From assembly GCA_963556495.2 (NCBI GenBank), contig OY747713.1:1674321-1738320 (forward strand): 64,000 nt of DNA, given 5' to 3'. Shown here one piece after another: positions 1-10,632 of the stretch. Source of the stretch: Valencia hispanica. Lineage: Eukaryota > Chordata > Actinopteri > Cyprinodontiformes > Valenciidae. The position numbers and the translations under genes were made by a program. Positions within the stretch are counted from its first letter, which is position 1; the number at the start of each line of letters is the position of its first letter. Below the pieces are notes generated by a model, which had not been told where the DNA came from, searched no databases, and saw only the letters and a program-made list of their open reading frames with translations.

Positions 1-3000
1 ACGACCGTCTGGGGGTTTGAGAAGACAGAGCAGAAACACAGAAGGAAAAGAAGATCTGATATAAGAGAACTTTCTATGTTACAGAAAGTAAAAAGTTGAT
101 AACAGGACACAGTGGATGTTCAGTTACTGGGAGGATCATCCCAGTCGATGCCCCCCGTCCAACAGGGCATTGCAGCCAAGCAGGATACCAGACCAGGTAT
201 ATCTTCTATGGGGAGAAAAACACTGAGAGAAAACAAAGTTAACAGTCGAAATAACAGAATGTACTGTAATACAACTGGAGAGTAGTAGGAGAGAAAAGTA
301 GCAGAATGAATTAAAGTGGTAAGTCTGTCCTCCAGCAGTCTAAGCCTATAGCAGCATAACTACAGAGATAGCTCAGGATGACCTAAGCCACTCTAACTAT
401 AAGCTTTATCAAAAAGGAAAGTTTTAAGCCTGGGCTTAAAAGTAAACAGAGTGTCTGCCTCACGGACTAAAGCTGGGAGCTGGTTCCACAGGAGAGGAGC
501 CTGATAACTAAAAGATCTGCCTCCCATTCTACTTTTAGAGATCCTAGGAACTACAAGTAAACCTGCAGTCTGAGAGCGAAGGGCTCTGTTAGGAACATAT
601 GGACCAATCAGATCTCTGATGGATGATGGAGCTGATTATTATGGGCTTTATATGGAAGAAGGAGGATCTTAGATTCTATTTTGGATTTAACAGGGAGCCA
701 ATGAAGGGAAGCTAAAACAGGAGAAATGTGATCTCTCTTTTTAATATTCATCAGAACTCTTGCTGCCGCATTTTGGATCAACTGAAGGCTTTTAATGGCA
801 TTTTGTGGACGACCTGATAGTAAAGAATTACAGTAGTCCAGCCTTGAGGTAACAAATGCATGGACTAGTTTCTCAGCATCACTCCTGGACAGGATGTTTC
901 TAATTTTAGCAATATTCCTGAGGTGAAAGAAGGAAATCCTAGAAACCTGTTTAATATGGGATTTAAATGTCAAGTCTTGGTCAAAAATAACGCCGAGGTT
1001 CTTTACGTTATTACTGGGGGCCAATTTAATGCCATCCAGATGAAGTGATTGACTAATCAGTTTCTGTTTAAGAACTTCTGGTCCAAAGACAGCAACTTCT
1101 GTTTTGTCAGAATTTAAGAGCAAAAAGTTTAGATTCATCCATGTTTTTATGTCTTCCAGACATGCCTGTAATCTACCTAACTGACTGGGTTCATCAGGAT
1201 TTATGGATAAATATAGTTGTGTATCATCTGCATAGCTGTGGAAATTTATCCCATGCTGTCTAATGATTCTACCAATTGGGAGCATATATATGGTGAAAAG
1301 AATTGGTCCAAGCACAGAACCCTGTGGAACTCCACAAGTAACCCTTGAGAGTGAAGAAGATTTATCATTTAGATGAACAAACTGGAATCTATCAGACAAA
1401 TATGATTTAAACCAGCCTAGTGCTGTTCCTTTGATCCCTGCAACATGTTCAAGCCTTTCTAAGAGAATATTATGATCGACTGTGTCAAAAGCAGCACTGA
1501 GATCTAACAAAACCAGAACAGACACAAGTCCATTATCTGAGGCCATGAGAATATCATTAGTAACCTTCACCAGTGCTGTTTCAGTGCTATGATGAGCTCT
1601 AAAACCTGACTGAAACTCTTCAAACAGCTCGTTACTGTTTAGATGCTCACAGACTTGATTAGCAACTATTTTCTCAAGGACTTTGGATAAGAAAGGAAGG
1701 TTAGAAATAGGTCTGTAATTCACTAAGTCATCTTGATCAAGGGAAGGTTTCTTGAGTAAAGGTTTAATTACAGCTATTTTAAATTCCTGTGGTACGTATC
1801 CGTTTACTAAGGATAGATTCATCATATCCAAAATGGGGCCAGGAACCAAAGGGAACACTTCTTTAAATAATTTGGTTGGGATTGGGTCCAGCATACAAGT
1901 TGAAGGTTTAGATGAGGCTAATATTTTTGATAATTCCGAAAGCTCGACTGAATCAAAACACCCTAAGCACAAATGAGGTTCTACAGTTCTTTCCGATGCT
2001 GCGTCATTTACTGAGGAAGAAGTAATCATGTTTGGGAGGAGGCCAATGATTTTATTTTAAATAGAATTAATTTTATTTATGAAGAATCCCATAAAATCAT
2101 CACTGCTAAGAGCTGGGGGAATAGTTGGCTCAACAGAACTATGACTCTGTGTAAGTTTGGCAACTGTACTAAAAAGAAACCTAGGATTGTTTTTATTCGC
2201 CTCTATTAATGATGAAAAATATGCCGTTCTAGCTTGTCGAAGGGTGTTTTTATACAGCAATAGACTGTTATTCCAGGTTAAATAGGAATCCTCTAGGTGT
2301 GTAGAGCGCCATTTTCTCTCCAACTTCCTAGTATTCTGCTTTAAAGTACGCAACTCTGCGTTAAACCAAGGAGTCAGCCTCCTATGGCTAGCCACTTTCT
2401 TTTTTAAGGGGGCTACACTATCTAATGCCAAACGCAATGAGGAAGTAACGCTGTGAACCAGACCATCAATTTCTGAAGGGTTAGAGATAGAATTGCTGCC
2501 ATCCACTGTGTTACTCTGAGACACTGAGGAAAGTAAGAATGGAACAGATTCTTTAAAAATTGCTACAGCATTGTCTGATAAAGCTCTACTATAATGACAT
2601 TTTCTTTCAGATTTAAGATGGTCAGTTAAAGTAAATTCAAAACTTATCAAGAAGTGGTCAGACAGGACCGGGTTATGTGGGTGGACTGTTATTTCCTCAC
2701 ACTCAATACCGTATGTCAGTACAAGGTCCAAAGTGTGTTTACCCGAGTGGGTCGATCCCTGTACTTTTTGAGTAAAGCCAATTGAGTCTAAAATAGCACT
2801 AAAGGCTGCATTTAGGCTATCACTTTCAGTATCCACATGAATATTGAAGTCCCCCACTATAATGACCCTATCAGTATTAAATACTAAATCAGATAAAAAA
2901 TGTGAGATCTGATCCAAGAATTGAGAGTAAGGGCCTGGTGGACGATACAAAACCACAAACAAAAATGGTCTTAATGTTTTGCAACTTGGATGAGGAAAAT

Positions 3001-3400
3001 TAAGGGTTAGATGTTCAAAAGAACTGTAGCTATCAATTGGTCTGGGACTAATTAGTAAATCAGAACGAAAAATGGTTGCAACTCCTCCTCCTCGCCCAGT
3101 ATTTCTAGGAATGTGAAAATTTAAATGACTGGAAGGAGTTGACTCATTTATACTGACATAATCCTCCTGCTGCAACCAGGTTTCTGTGAGACAAAGAAAA
3201 TCAATGTGATTATCACAAATCAAGTCATTTACTAACAAAGTCTTTGAGGAGAGAGATCTTATGTTTAATAAACCACATTTAATAGATTTATTTTTCTGTT
3301 CAAAGTCGTATTTATTTTTATGAGATTTCCATAATTTGCTTTTGTTGGCTTAACTTTTAATCCATTTAATTTTGGCCGTGGGCAAGACACTGTTTCTATA
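1..3400 (-). mobile_element. Non-LTR retrotransposon (LINE), L2/CR1 group, family A, copy 1
   Basis: A long minus-strand LINE that runs off the left edge of the window, so its 3' end is missing. From high to low coordinates it holds an apurinic-type endonuclease, a reverse transcriptase, and then 3' sequence at 1-607. The segment 1 to about 860 is nearly identical by eye to 28832-29699, which identifies it as repeat sequence. The upstream limit near 3400 is an estimate: the endonuclease frame can be read upstream to about 3300 (short motif NIRSL), and a Tc1-like remnant begins at 3464. Assignment to the L2/CR1 (Jockey) group rests on the motif set and is not phylogenetically tested. Confidence 0.9.
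608..3238 (-). pseudogene. LINE ORF2-type endonuclease-reverse transcriptase, broken by one in-frame stop
   Basis: Two reading frames, 2057-3238 (393 aa) and 608-2029 (473 aa), lie in the same phase and are separated only by a TAA at 2057-2059 and nine further codons. This is one polyprotein with a nonsense change, not two genes. The first part shows the endonuclease motifs [21 protein letters not shown] and LSDHF. The second shows the reverse transcriptase motifs NYRPIS, LDLSAAFDTVDH, GVPQGS and YADDTQLY, then the usual C-terminal region with LHWLPV. The catalytic YADD pair is intact. Such proteins nick target DNA and copy the element RNA at the nick. With only one obvious lesion the copy looks fairly young. 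The frame continues upstream of the first methionine, so the true N-terminus lies beyond 3238. Confidence 0.9.
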
Positions 3401-3463
3401 GGGTAATGGGGGGGTAACAGTACAGAAGCAGCAGAGACTGGACCTCAAGCAGCTTGGGTTCTG

Positions 3464-3909
3464 TTACTCACCAGTCTTCCTCCAAACCCTTGGACCTTGA
3501 TTCCCGTATGAAAGGCACACTTTACTTTCATCGGAGGACCTTGGACTATTGGTCAACAGTCCAGTCCTTCTTCTCCTTGGCCCAGTCGAGACTCGTCTTA
3601 ATGAGGTGGTTTTTGAAGCTGTGACTCCCGCATCATTCCACAGATTCATGAATCTTCTCTGTTTGATAATCTGCTAAAGTCAGCTCTTCTGCTGGTGCAT
3701 CTTCTCCTGACACATTTTGTCCTTCCACTAGACTTTCCATCGATATGCTTTGACACAGCACTCTGTGAACAGCCAGCCTCCTTAGCTATGAACTTTTGTG
3801 GCTTACCCATCCTATGGAGGGGCTCAATGATGGTCTTCTGGCCAGTTGTAAAGTCTGCAGTCATCCCCCTATTGACTCTAACTGAGACAATTGAACCAAA
3901 GTGAAGCAA
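3464..3909 (-). pseudogene. Tc1-like transposase remnant
   Basis: Two overlapping short frames, 3646-3909 (87 aa) and 3464-3649 (61 aa), match parts of a fish Tc1-type transposase. The first has the N-terminal helix-turn-helix region (short motifs AKEAGCSQSAVSKHI and GRTKC). The second carries the linker region (NLWNDAGVTAS) and then jumps to the segment around SDESK and GNQGPRVWRK. The frame shift and the missing sequence between these parts show decay and internal deletion. The C-terminal catalytic part is absent. It abuts the family A LINE and may be an older insertion truncated there. Non-functional. Confidence 0.8.
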
Positions 3910-5604
3910 TTTAATGACACCTGGGAAACCTGTGCAGGTGCTTTGAGTTTAATAGATGAGTCGTGTGTGACGCTCAGTTTAAAACATTCATGCCCTGTAA
4001 AATTTGGGGATGATTTCTTCACAGTATTCTAATTTATTGAATTCCTGATTTTGTGGGTTTTATGAGCTGGAAGTCCAAATTATGTACAAATAAACAACTA
4101 AATATTTGAAATCGTTAAAGTTGTGGGCCCTGAATCTATAATCTACAATAATAAGATGAGATTTCTCTTTCTTTATTCTGACATTTCTCAAATACTATTT
4201 AAAAAAAAATCTAAAATAAATGTTTACTCTGGTTTAATGTTTGACAGTAAAGAAATGATTGGTTGACCTGGGTGATAGAAACAAAGAGACTGACCTTGCC
4301 ACTCACTCTGAATTATATTGATACCATATATTAGATGAACAATACTCGCTATATATAAACAGGAGTTTGGGAGTGTCTACACTAAAACCTTGTATAAAGG
4401 AGGTTAATCTTATTTTCTTCGTTCTTACCATTTTATTCCTATTTTTCTATCATCCTGTTTTCAGATTTACCTAATATTTATAATAACATTATAAAATATA
4501 ATAAAATATAATTTCTGCCGGAAAACAGCAGAGCTCAAGCCTAATCAAAAACAGGTGATTTACAAAGTTCAATAAATTTGTCTTGTTGAGAACAGCTCCC
4601 CCTGCTGCCCGGAGTCAGGAAACGTAACAGGAGCTGCTCCTAATATCTAAAAGGTGAATAACTACAACATATATTAAAAATAGAAGACATTCAAGGACAG
4701 TAAATTAATATTCAGAAGACTTGGAGAAAAATAAATACTCCTACTAGTAATAGATTTAATACAAACAAATATCCACATGATTATTTTAAGAGGCTTTAAT
4801 ACAATGGAAAACTACCTAAAAATAAATATGGTCCAGGATTTTAATAATTTCTGTTGCTCCTATGTTGGCCAGAGATTGTTGTTCCTGAAGACAGAAATGG
4901 TAACAAAGTATTACTGATAAACTAGCTCATTGTTTCCATGTTCAATAAATTAAACTGATGGAGCAAAAGTTGAACTGAGATGAAAATGATTTTTTTCCCC
5001 TCATGTTATGAAATTAGCAGAAGTAATCCCATAATTCAATAATGTGAACAAACACTGCATAGAAAACCACAGAACATTGTCCTGATTTATAAAAAAAAAC
5101 CAAAAAATTATTTTATTGATAAATATCTAAACATAAAAGGACCAAGTTATGGTTTCAGCCCGACTCACACAGTAATGCAGATGATTAAGGAAATTGGGAT
5201 TTATATTGATTTCAGGACGTCTTATTGATCCCAGATGATTGTTGAAAAATGTGGAGAGTTATGGTTTATGAGGCAAGTTATTCATAATGTAGAGAACAGC
5301 TTTTACATCTTAATACCAGAGTCAGAATTCATCAGAACCACAGCGATCAGTTTTATTATTTATACTTTATATCCGTGATATTTGCAGAGTAGTGTTTCTT
5401 TCATTATTTATAATCTTTCCAAATGATTTAAACTTTTGTTTTGTTATAGATGTTAAGTAACATCAACGGAGCAAGATCCTTTAAAAACCTGGTTTGATGT
5501 AAGCAAATTATCAATGAATACAGAGGAAGCTACGTTTATAGTATTAACATATATAAAAAGAAATTCATGATATGGAATAAAATGTTCTTAATATTGACTC
5601 CTAG
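3910..5604. other. AT-rich intergenic DNA, no feature recognised
   Basis: AT-rich stretch with short homopolymer runs and frequent stops in all frames. I see no exon-like segment, clear repeat family or RNA gene. Confidence 0.5.
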
Positions 5605-6185
5605 AAGTATTCACACCCCTGGAACCTTTCCTCCATCTATTGTCCCACTAAAGATTTAGGATTATGAAGAAAAATGTATGATTTTTATGGTGTTTTATAA
5701 AATGTTGAGAGAAAAAAAAGAACACTGCAAAGACCTCTTAGCAAACCATTCCTATGTTAAAACATGACTTTGGCAGCATCATGCTGTGGGACAGGGAGGC
5801 AGGTCAGTGACTGGAAGATGGGTGGAGCTAAATCCAGGTGAAGAGCTGAGATTGGGGTGGACACAGCCAGAGATATTATGGGATGGTTTAGATCAAAGCA
5901 GACTCGTGTGTTAAGAGTGGCCTAGTCAAAGTAAGGATCTAAATCTGTAGCAGGACCTGAACACTGCTGTTCTCAGAGGTTCTCCGTCTAATCTGACTGA
6001 GCTGCAGATGTTGTCCTTCAGGCCGTTGGGAGACCTGCAGCCAGAGGAGGTTCTACAGAGTTCTGACCCAGAAAACCGTTCACATCATTTATGTAAACCA
6101 GGAGTTCTGCTCATTTCACTCCACTATGATTCACTGCTTCGTGTTGGTCTGCCACATAAAACATGTTCCAGGGGTGTGAATACTT
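5605..6185. mobile_element. Tc1/mariner-type non-autonomous element with perfect 21-bp inverted repeats
   Basis: Positions 5605-5625 and 6165-6185 are exact reverse complements (21 of 21 by eye). They contain the sequence TATTCACACCCC, familiar from fish Tc1-like MITEs. The interior still resembles degraded transposase DNA around 5775-5960, for example the part encoding the catalytic domain near an AGCATCATGCTGTGG stretch, but no long frame survives. The outer boundary may extend a few bases beyond the perfect arms. The target TA was not resolved. Confidence 0.7.
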
Positions 6186-6840
6186 TTGCACAGAGAGTCT
6201 TAACCGCTGACATAGATCCGAGCAACATAGATATGGAACTCGGATCTGTGGATGTTGGAGCTTTGCTCACAGAGTTTCTGTTTTTTGGTAAAATAAATAA
6301 ATAAATCCTGCAAAACTTTTAATCCCAGTAATAAACTGGTTCCAATATGGCCGCCAACATCTACACGTGAGTCACCAGTTAGTCCAGCCCTGGAACATCT
6401 ACACAGCAGGTTCTGTTTCACCCCCCAACAGGAAGGCCGGAGTCCTGACACCGGATCTGGACCGGCTCCTCCCGGTGGGACACATCCAGGTTCTGGTTTT
6501 AGAAGATGCTTCTAGTCGGACATCAGAGAAACTCCCTACGAACAGAAGCAGAACCCTGAACGCTCCGGCAGGGGAAAAAAACAAAAACAAAACAAACCTT
6601 CCCATCCTGTTTACTTTCTCCGGTTGTCATGGCTACGGTTACCGAGGAGCTGGCAGGCAACCGGAGAAAGGAAACCTGAGCATCAGACCTGGATGCTTCC
6701 ATCTTTAATTCATGGAGCGAATGTTTATCAGCAGCGCCGGGTCGAAACCAGAACCATCCATCCGTCTCTATCTGCCTTGATTTCTTATTTAGAGCGTTCT
6801 GAGAACCCGTCTGACCCATCTGGGCCGAGAGCGCGGGTTG
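6186..6840. other. Intergenic DNA upstream of the claudin
   Basis: Mixed-composition sequence becoming GC-rich towards the claudin promoter. Several 70-120 codon open frames occur on both strands, but they overlap one another, show no family resemblance and have no splice context, so none is called. Confidence 0.4.
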
Positions 6841-7385
6841 GGGGAGGGGGGCGGGGCCAGCTGAAGTGGCGTTCAGACGCCGCTCATTGTTCACGAGGAG
6901 ACACTTCAGCCTGCAGCCGGCTCTGTGTGGGAGCTAGGAAAACCGGGAATATTTTCAACGGGGGGAGGCTCCGGGTTCTGAAGGATCGGCCCGGAACGAC
7001 AGCGGAGCGGCAGATCCGCTCGGAGCGACATCAGAGGCCTGGGATCAGGTTCTCTCCGACCTCAGTAAGGCTACACCAAACCAGGAGACTGACGCTGACC
7101 GGAGCAGAGGGCACACGGTTCTGATCGGCAGCGGGATGGTCGGACGGGTCGGGGGTCCGCATAGAGTCCGGGTCAGGAGGGGGAAAGTCTGAGGCTCCGA
7201 TCCAGAGAGGAACTCCTGAGGAGAACCTGTGAGCTGATGTTGGGACACAAGAAGAAGAAGAACATGGCTGCCAACAGGGTGACCTTTGGATCATAAGAGG
7301 AACTAACAGAACCGGAGACCCGTTTACTCAGAGAACCCCATTAGGCACCGGTCCAGAGACGTTTCCAGAAGAAGAAGCTGTTGCC
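6841..7385 (+). promoter_or_regulatory. GC-rich promoter and 5' leader of the claudin gene
   Basis: This stretch is markedly more GC-rich than its surroundings. It has a perfect GC-box-like site (GGGGGCGGGGCC, about 6846-6857) and many CpGs, which suits a TATA-less CpG promoter. Transcription probably starts near 6880-7000, but no start site can be fixed. If the region to 7385 is leader, it holds upstream ATGs. One at 7264 opens a 10-codon frame ending at a TAA at 7294-7296. Another near 7135 opens a short frame. Confidence 0.45.
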
Positions 7386-8069
7386 ATGGTGAACACGGGG
7401 ATGCAGCTGATCAGCTTCACCTGCGCCGTGACGGGCTGGATCATGGCCATCGCCGTCACGGCGCTGCCACAGTGGAAGGTGTCGGCCTTCATCGGCAGCA
7501 ACATCTTGACCTCGGAGATCAAGTGGGAGGGCATCTGGATGAACTGCGTCTACCAGACCACGGGTCACATGCAGTGCAAGACCTACGACTCCATGCTGGC
7601 GCTGCCGCCGGACATCCAGGCCGCCCGCGCCCTCATGTGCCTAGCCATCTTCATGGGCTGGCTCTCCTGCACCGTGTCCTGCTGCGGCATGAAGTGCACC
7701 ACCTGCGCCGGTGACGACCGCCGCGCCAAGGCGGGCATCGCGCTCGCCGGTGGCATCCTCTTTATCCTGACGGGCCTGTGCGTCCTGATCCCCGTCTCCT
7801 GGACCGCCAACACCGTCGTCCAGGACTTCTACAACCCCAACGTGCCCATCATGCACAAACGGGAGCTGGGCCAGGCCATCTACCTGGGATGGGCCGCCGC
7901 CGTCATCCTGATGATCAGCGGCGCCGTCCTGAGCAGCACCTGCCCGCTCATGGAGCGGGGCGGCCGCTACCGCCGGGGGTACATCGGTCGCAGCTTTGCC
8001 AACTCGCCCGCACCGGAGCCCCCGAAGCCCATCACCTCCAACAGCCTGCCGATGAAGGAGTACGTGTAG
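7386..8069 (+). CDS. Claudin family tight-junction protein (claudin-3/4-like), single exon
   Basis: A 227-residue four-transmembrane protein of usual claudin length. Claudins polymerise at tight junctions between epithelial cells and set paracellular ion permeability. The first membrane helix (about residues 8-28) is followed by a long extracellular loop with the family signature: W, then GIW, then two cysteines (short motif WMNCVYQTTGHMQC, about 50-63) that form the conserved disulfide. Further hydrophobic segments lie near 80-100, 118-140 and 162-184. The second loop has the usual QDFYNP. The cytoplasmic tail is rich in proline and ends in KEYV, a C-terminal PDZ-binding motif for ZO proteins. 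No intron interrupts the frame, as in many teleost claudin-3/4 relatives. The start at 7386 is the only ATG that gives a normal N-terminus. Which teleost claudin number applies cannot be decided here. Confidence 0.95.
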   Translation: MVNTGMQLISFTCAVTGWIMAIAVTALPQWKVSAFIGSNILTSEIKWEGIWMNCVYQTTGHMQCKTYDSMLALPPDIQAARALMCLAIFMGWLSCTVSCCGMKCTTCAGDDRRAKAGIALAGGILFILTGLCVLIPVSWTANTVVQDFYNPNVPIMHKRELGQAIYLGWAAAVILMISGAVLSSTCPLMERGGRYRRGYIGRSFANSPAPEPPKPITSNSLPMKEYV

Positions 8070-8207
8070 CTGGGGCGGAGGATGAGGGGGATGAGGAGAA
8101 GGTTCTGAGTCCTTCCTTTGCAGTGAACGTTTCTATTTGCTGACATCTGAAGCTTTGTCTGGTTTGTGTGGAGGGATTCCCTGACGTGTTAGCGTGTGCT
8201 GTGGTCA

Positions 8208-8213
8208 AATAAA
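8208..8213 (+). terminator. Polyadenylation signal of the claudin gene
   Basis: AATAAA lies 139 bases after the claudin stop codon and is followed by a GT-rich stretch (GTGTCTCTGAAGTG). This is a normal position for a short 3' UTR. Confidence 0.7.
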
Positions 8214-8361
8214 GAGTGTCTCTGAAGTGAGCTCAGACCTGGACCTGTCTTTCTTTCTGGTTCTGATGAATTCAGTCGGTCTGGGTCAACGAACACATGA
8301 TTCTCCTGCTCCTCTCGGCTTTAAAGCTGGATCCAGTAACAGATCTGAGGTCCGATTAGGG

Positions 8362-8391
8362 CTCCTCCTCCTCCTCCTCCTCCTCCTCCTC
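8362..8391. repeat. CTC trinucleotide microsatellite
   Basis: About ten uninterrupted CTC units. Confidence 0.9.
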
Positions 8392-9725
8392 TCAGTCTTC
8401 ACTGGGACTCCATGAAGAAGGACAGCCTGCAGAGAGCGTCTGGAAAGAGACAGAGAGACACGTCAGAGCTCGGGTCCGACTCAAACGACTCCCAGTCCGG
8501 TCCCGACTCATCCCTACTGGTCGCCAGTTTGGATGATTCTGGGCGGGTGTCCTCACTCCCTGAGGCATAGGGTATGGGGCACCATCTGTAACGTTACACA
8601 GTCTAAAATCAACACTAATTATTTGGGTCCTGCAGCCTGTCAAGAAAAAACTTATATTTGTGTTGAGGTTACTTATTCATTTATAAATGTCACAGTTTAC
8701 AAATTAAATATTTATCTTCTTAACTACCGATAAATATTTAGTTTGCAAACTAATAAAACTAAATATAACTAAAGTAGTTTGAAAACTAAATATTTAGCTT
8801 AACCAAACATTTACCGTAATTCTCAGACAATAAGCCGCTACTTTTTTCACACCCTTTGGATCCTGCATCCTATAGAACGATGCGGCTAATCTATGGATTT
8901 TTTTTTTATACTGGCTAACGGCCTCCTGGGGGCGCTATAGCAGGAAGCATTAAAAAAGACGATGCACCAAAGAAGACGCTACCAGTAGTTTTCATCCACA
9001 CACTATCATGGAAAACACATGAAGAAATGCATTAAAATGCAGCTTTTAAGTTAAAGGTAATGGAGCTAGTCGTCAGAGAAGGAAATAAAGCTGCTGCATG
9101 TTAGCTTACCATCAATGAATCGATGGTGAGACGGAAGAGGAGGCAGCGGGAAGAACTGAGTCCGTGTAAAAAGACGACAAAAGCTTTCAGAGGACATAAA
9201 GACACTGAAGAAGACGACTTCAATGTCTTTAGTGAGGAAGATGGCGACCAATGCCTTTTCTGGTCGGCTAAACTACGTTTTATTTTCTAACCAGCCATGT
9301 TAGTGTCGTGTTGAGTTGGTGCCGTACTAATGATTTTAAGGCAGAGTTAGAAAAATAAGCAAACTAGAAAAGCATTCAGAGAGCACAGATCTCCACCAGG
9401 GCCACCAATACTCACTTCATGTCGTATCAACCCCATAAAACCCCATTGTGGACATTTCCTGAAAATCTATTTGAAATCCGTCCATAACCTTTTGAGTTAT
9501 GTTGCTAACAGACAGACAGACGAACACAAAGGTAACAAAAAAAATTAATTTTGGGTAAATATCTCATATTACAACATGAAAACGTGTGGCTTGTATTCAG
9601 GTGCGGTCAATAGTTCGAAAATGATGGTAGGATAAATATTTAGCTTATTTGCTAAATATTTCGTTTTAAAACTACATATTTCGTTTTAAAACGAAATATT
9701 TAGTTTAGAAAATAAATATTTAGGT

Positions 9726-10093
9726 TAGGGATGCACCGACATGAAAATTTGGGCCGATACCGATGTCCGATATTAATCCCGCTATTATGGCCGATAACCG
9801 ATACGCACCGATATGGTATACGGTATATTTCCATACACTTTTGACACCGTGGAAAATCAACCACACCATCTACATCGCTTCTCTGGTTGAGTTAAGCAAC
9901 CCCACATTCCTGCGCCGCATCACTTTTGCTGTCACATGACCAAACAAACACCGAAGCGTCAAAAAGATGGAAATAAATAGACATCGGTTGTTAATATCGG
10001 CCCTCTGTTACTTATCGGACCGATGCCGATATGTTAAAAAACGCCTAACATCGGCCGATACCGATGTTGATGCCGATATATCGTGCATCCCTA
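9726..10093. mobile_element. hAT-type MITE with intact 8-bp target duplication
   Basis: The ends are TAGGGATGCACCGA on the left and TCGTGCATCCCTA on the right, giving short inverted repeats. It is flanked by the identical octamers ATTTAGGT at 9718-9725 and 10094-10101. An 8-bp duplication with TAGGGATG ends is characteristic of hAT elements. The interior is full of CCGATA/TATCGG words. It is inserted in the AAATATTTAG-rich core of the surrounding foldback element, so it is younger than that element. Confidence 0.85.
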
Positions 10094-10145
10094 ATTTAGG
10101 TATAAACTGTGACATGTTAAATGAATAAATAACGCATGTTAGCAT

Positions 10146-10491
10146 GAATCTGGTGATACGATACGATATAATACGATACTCTGAGTAAGACAATATATTG
10201 TGATTTATAAAAGTGAATTTAACTTTCCCATCATTCTAAACACTCCAACCTGTTTCATACTTTAACATCCAGTTTTATTACTGGATCTAGTTGATCCACT
10301 GGAACCAAGAAAACAGCCACAAACTACCAGTTATACTTTTAATTTTATTACAAAAAATACTGTCATCATTAATGGCTCTATTCAAATTCAAAAAAAATAA
10401 AGTAAAAATAAAAATCATTATGTTGCTTTTGAATATTGCTACAATATCCTGACATAAAATACCAGCGTATCGATATTTTCTTCCATCCCTA
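10146..10491. mobile_element. hAT-type MITE, left end missing, sister of the copy at 24720-25119
   Basis: Clearly the same repeat as 24720-25119. They share GAATCTGGTGATACGATA near the left, the central segment around ACCTGTTTCATACTT and GGATCTAGTTGATCCACTGGAA, and the right end CGATATTTTCTT followed by CATCCCTA. The left terminus is lost, so no target duplication can be read. Confidence 0.75.
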
Positions 10492-10632
10492 TGAATGTTT
10501 TTCCTCCTATGACACGCTAAATAAACCAAATTACTGGTGTTCATTTTTGACAGTGTAATCTTAGAAACGGCGCCCCGTACTACAGTCATCACCAACCCAG
10601 TGGTTCTGAGTCCAGTAAAAGACTCACCGCCA

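Larger units (their letters stand above)
8576..10576. mobile_element. Large foldback (long inverted repeat) element, copy 1, with nested MITEs
   Basis: The left end (GGGGC, then a segment ending ACACAGTC near 8603) is matched in inverted form at the right end (GACAGTGTAATC ... GGCGCCCC, about 10547-10576). Inside lie inverted stretches built on AAATATTTAG-type words (about 8690-8810 and 9620-9725) and a TGTGACATTTAT motif. The same ends and core recur at 30504-32919, 38411-39397 and 51428-51878. Two hAT-type MITEs sit inside. No transposase reading frame is present. The superfamily is unknown to me. Confidence 0.6.

Noticed and set aside
6008..6894. Overlapping frames upstream of the claudin, up to 123 codons
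   Set aside because: Part lies in the Tc1-type MITE and part in GC-rich promoter DNA; frames on both strands compete and none has motifs.
7341..7856. Several 67-76 codon frames opposite or out of frame with the claudin
   Set aside because: They are shadows of a GC-rich coding exon, with no motif or promoter of their own.
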